This document shows, piece by piece, positions 63,370 through 64,000 of a DNA stretch of 64,000 nt (position 1 is its first letter; the number at the start of each line of letters is the position of its first letter). This DNA comes from Lepidostoma basale (Eukaryota > Arthropoda > Insecta > Trichoptera > Lepidostomatidae). The translations under genes were made by a program, and so were the position numbers. The DNA is taken from positions 34,954-98,953 of the forward strand of contig JAHDVF020001310.1 of assembly GCA_022606425.2 (NCBI GenBank). The letters are read 5' to 3'. The notes below the pieces were generated by a model. That model made no database searches, was not told where the DNA came from, and was given only the letters and a program-made list of their open reading frames with translations.

Positions 63370-63562
63370 GTAAAATCCTTAATATGAATGAAAACGTCTG
63401 TCTTCTGAGAGTTTTATTATACGAGTATTTCATATGTAATGACATGTTTGGTATTATCAAATGCCCTTCTACGGTATTATCAAATGTTCTCAGACGTTTT
63501 CATTTATATTAATTATTTAATATGGAACATCATTGTTCAAGAAACAATAAATAAAAATGTAA
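63370..63562. repeat. F3 snapback, nearly complete
   Basis: Left 'aatatgaatgaaaacgtctg', right 'cagacgttttcatttatatt', with the outer 'ttatttaatatggaacatca', 'ttgttcaagaaacaataaat'. The centre holds 'aatgacatgtttggtattat' and 'caaatgcccttctacggtat', a duplicated core. TACGAGTA sits at 63420-63427 in the left arm. Confidence 0.75.
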
Positions 63563-63818
63563 AAACCTTTGTATTATAATACAATCTTCACAAACATTTT
63601 TTGGATGGTTATTATCGAATCTTCAGTGTGCAAATTTTGACCTTTTGAATTTTAAATTAAAATTATTCATAAGTTGTCAAATAAAGATAATCTTTTAAAG
63701 AGACTATGTTAGTGGAGCTATCAAATTGCGAATTATTGTATTCTCAACCATTTCTAGTTCTGTGTCAATATGTATCAAATATATCAATTTAGCAATAATA
63801 AAAGGACTTTTTATTTTT
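63563..63818. other. AT-rich spacer
   Basis: Nothing recognised. Confidence 0.4.
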
Positions 63819-63821
63819 TAA

Positions 63822-63915
63822 CAACTAACCATATGTTCTATCCTGACATACTTCTCTCCGTTCCTCAACATTCATACGTCGTGCCGTCCACGTGCGTCGT
63901 ATTTAAAAGATGAAA
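63822..63915 (-). mobile_element. LINE-A remnant
   Basis: 'acaactaaccatatgttcta', 'acatacttctctccgttcct', 'caacattcatacgtcgtgcc', 'cgtccacgtgcgtcg'. Antisense; the terminal 'cacgccgtctccccg' block is deleted. Confidence 0.65.
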
Positions 63916-63945
63916 TGTTTTGTTGATTTTTGTATTCATATAAAA

Positions 63946-64000
63946 CTAGCTGATCCGCCGAACTTCGTCCCGCCTCAATCAATAATCGAATCAATAAATG
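63946..64000 (-). mobile_element. Helitron 3' terminus, cut by the window end
   Basis: CTAG at 63946-63949 preceded by A on the plus strand. The minus strand ends '...cgaagttcggcggatcagctag', matching the end of the Helitron at 28679-29294 ('cgaagtttaccggatcagctag'). The body continues beyond the window. Confidence 0.65.

Overview
This is AT-rich (about one third G+C by eye) insect nuclear DNA. The only host gene I can support is the yellow (y) pigmentation gene on the minus strand. It has three coding exons: 34620-34851 (signal peptide and N terminus), 19557-19745, and 18410-19350 (most of the MRJP/yellow domain and the stop codon). Together they give an uninterrupted 453-residue secreted protein. 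Intron 1 is about 14.9 kb and intron 2 is 206 bp. A lepidopteran-type genome is my inference, from the mix of repeats: RTE-like LINEs, Helitrons ending in CTAG after a 'GACCCGGC/GATCCG' type terminus, and many tRNA-headed SINEs. The species cannot be named from the window.

Nearly everything else is transposable-element debris. I use working names. LINE-A has a 3' end 'GACGGCGTGATGGTTAG' with a (TTAG)n tail, in about 20 fragments. LINE-B has a (GAA)n tail. LINE-C, LINE-D and LINE-E are further RTE-like 3' fragments. LINE-H is a different non-LTR family with a (TTTGA)n tail, in five copies. SINE S1 and SINE S2 are tRNA-headed. SINE S3 carries the 3' end of LINE-A. F1-F8 are snapback (fold-back) elements. 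M1 is a non-autonomous element with terminal inverted repeats. There are also hAT-type elements with terminal inverted repeats and near-matching 8-bp target duplications, Helitrons, and decayed Tc1/mariner-like transposases.

Layout: 1-18.2 kb is intergenic repeats downstream of yellow, including a 1.6-kb hAT-like element at 13.7-15.3 kb. 18.4-34.85 kb is the yellow gene, whose first intron holds LINEs, SINEs, an intact-ended Helitron (28679-29294) and a hAT MITE (31354-31601). 34.9-50.5 kb is upstream repeat-rich DNA. 50.5-55.6 kb is a Helitron-associated block with local duplications and a hAT-in-hAT nest. 56.69-57.03 kb is a GC-rich 32-bp minisatellite. 57.18-61.59 kb is a 59-bp satellite of about 74 units with higher-order structure. 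61.8-63.3 kb holds two more LINE 3' ends, and the window ends inside another Helitron terminus.

Three observations deserve most attention. The 8-mer TACTCGTA/TACGAGTA is clearly enriched and in several places looks like a micro-insertion forming a mini-hairpin inside repeat copies. Unrelated snapback families share a hammerhead-like layout (YNGAWGA, hairpin, GAAA, short palindrome, UC). S3 SINEs share their 3' end with LINE-A, as expected for a SINE/LINE partnership.
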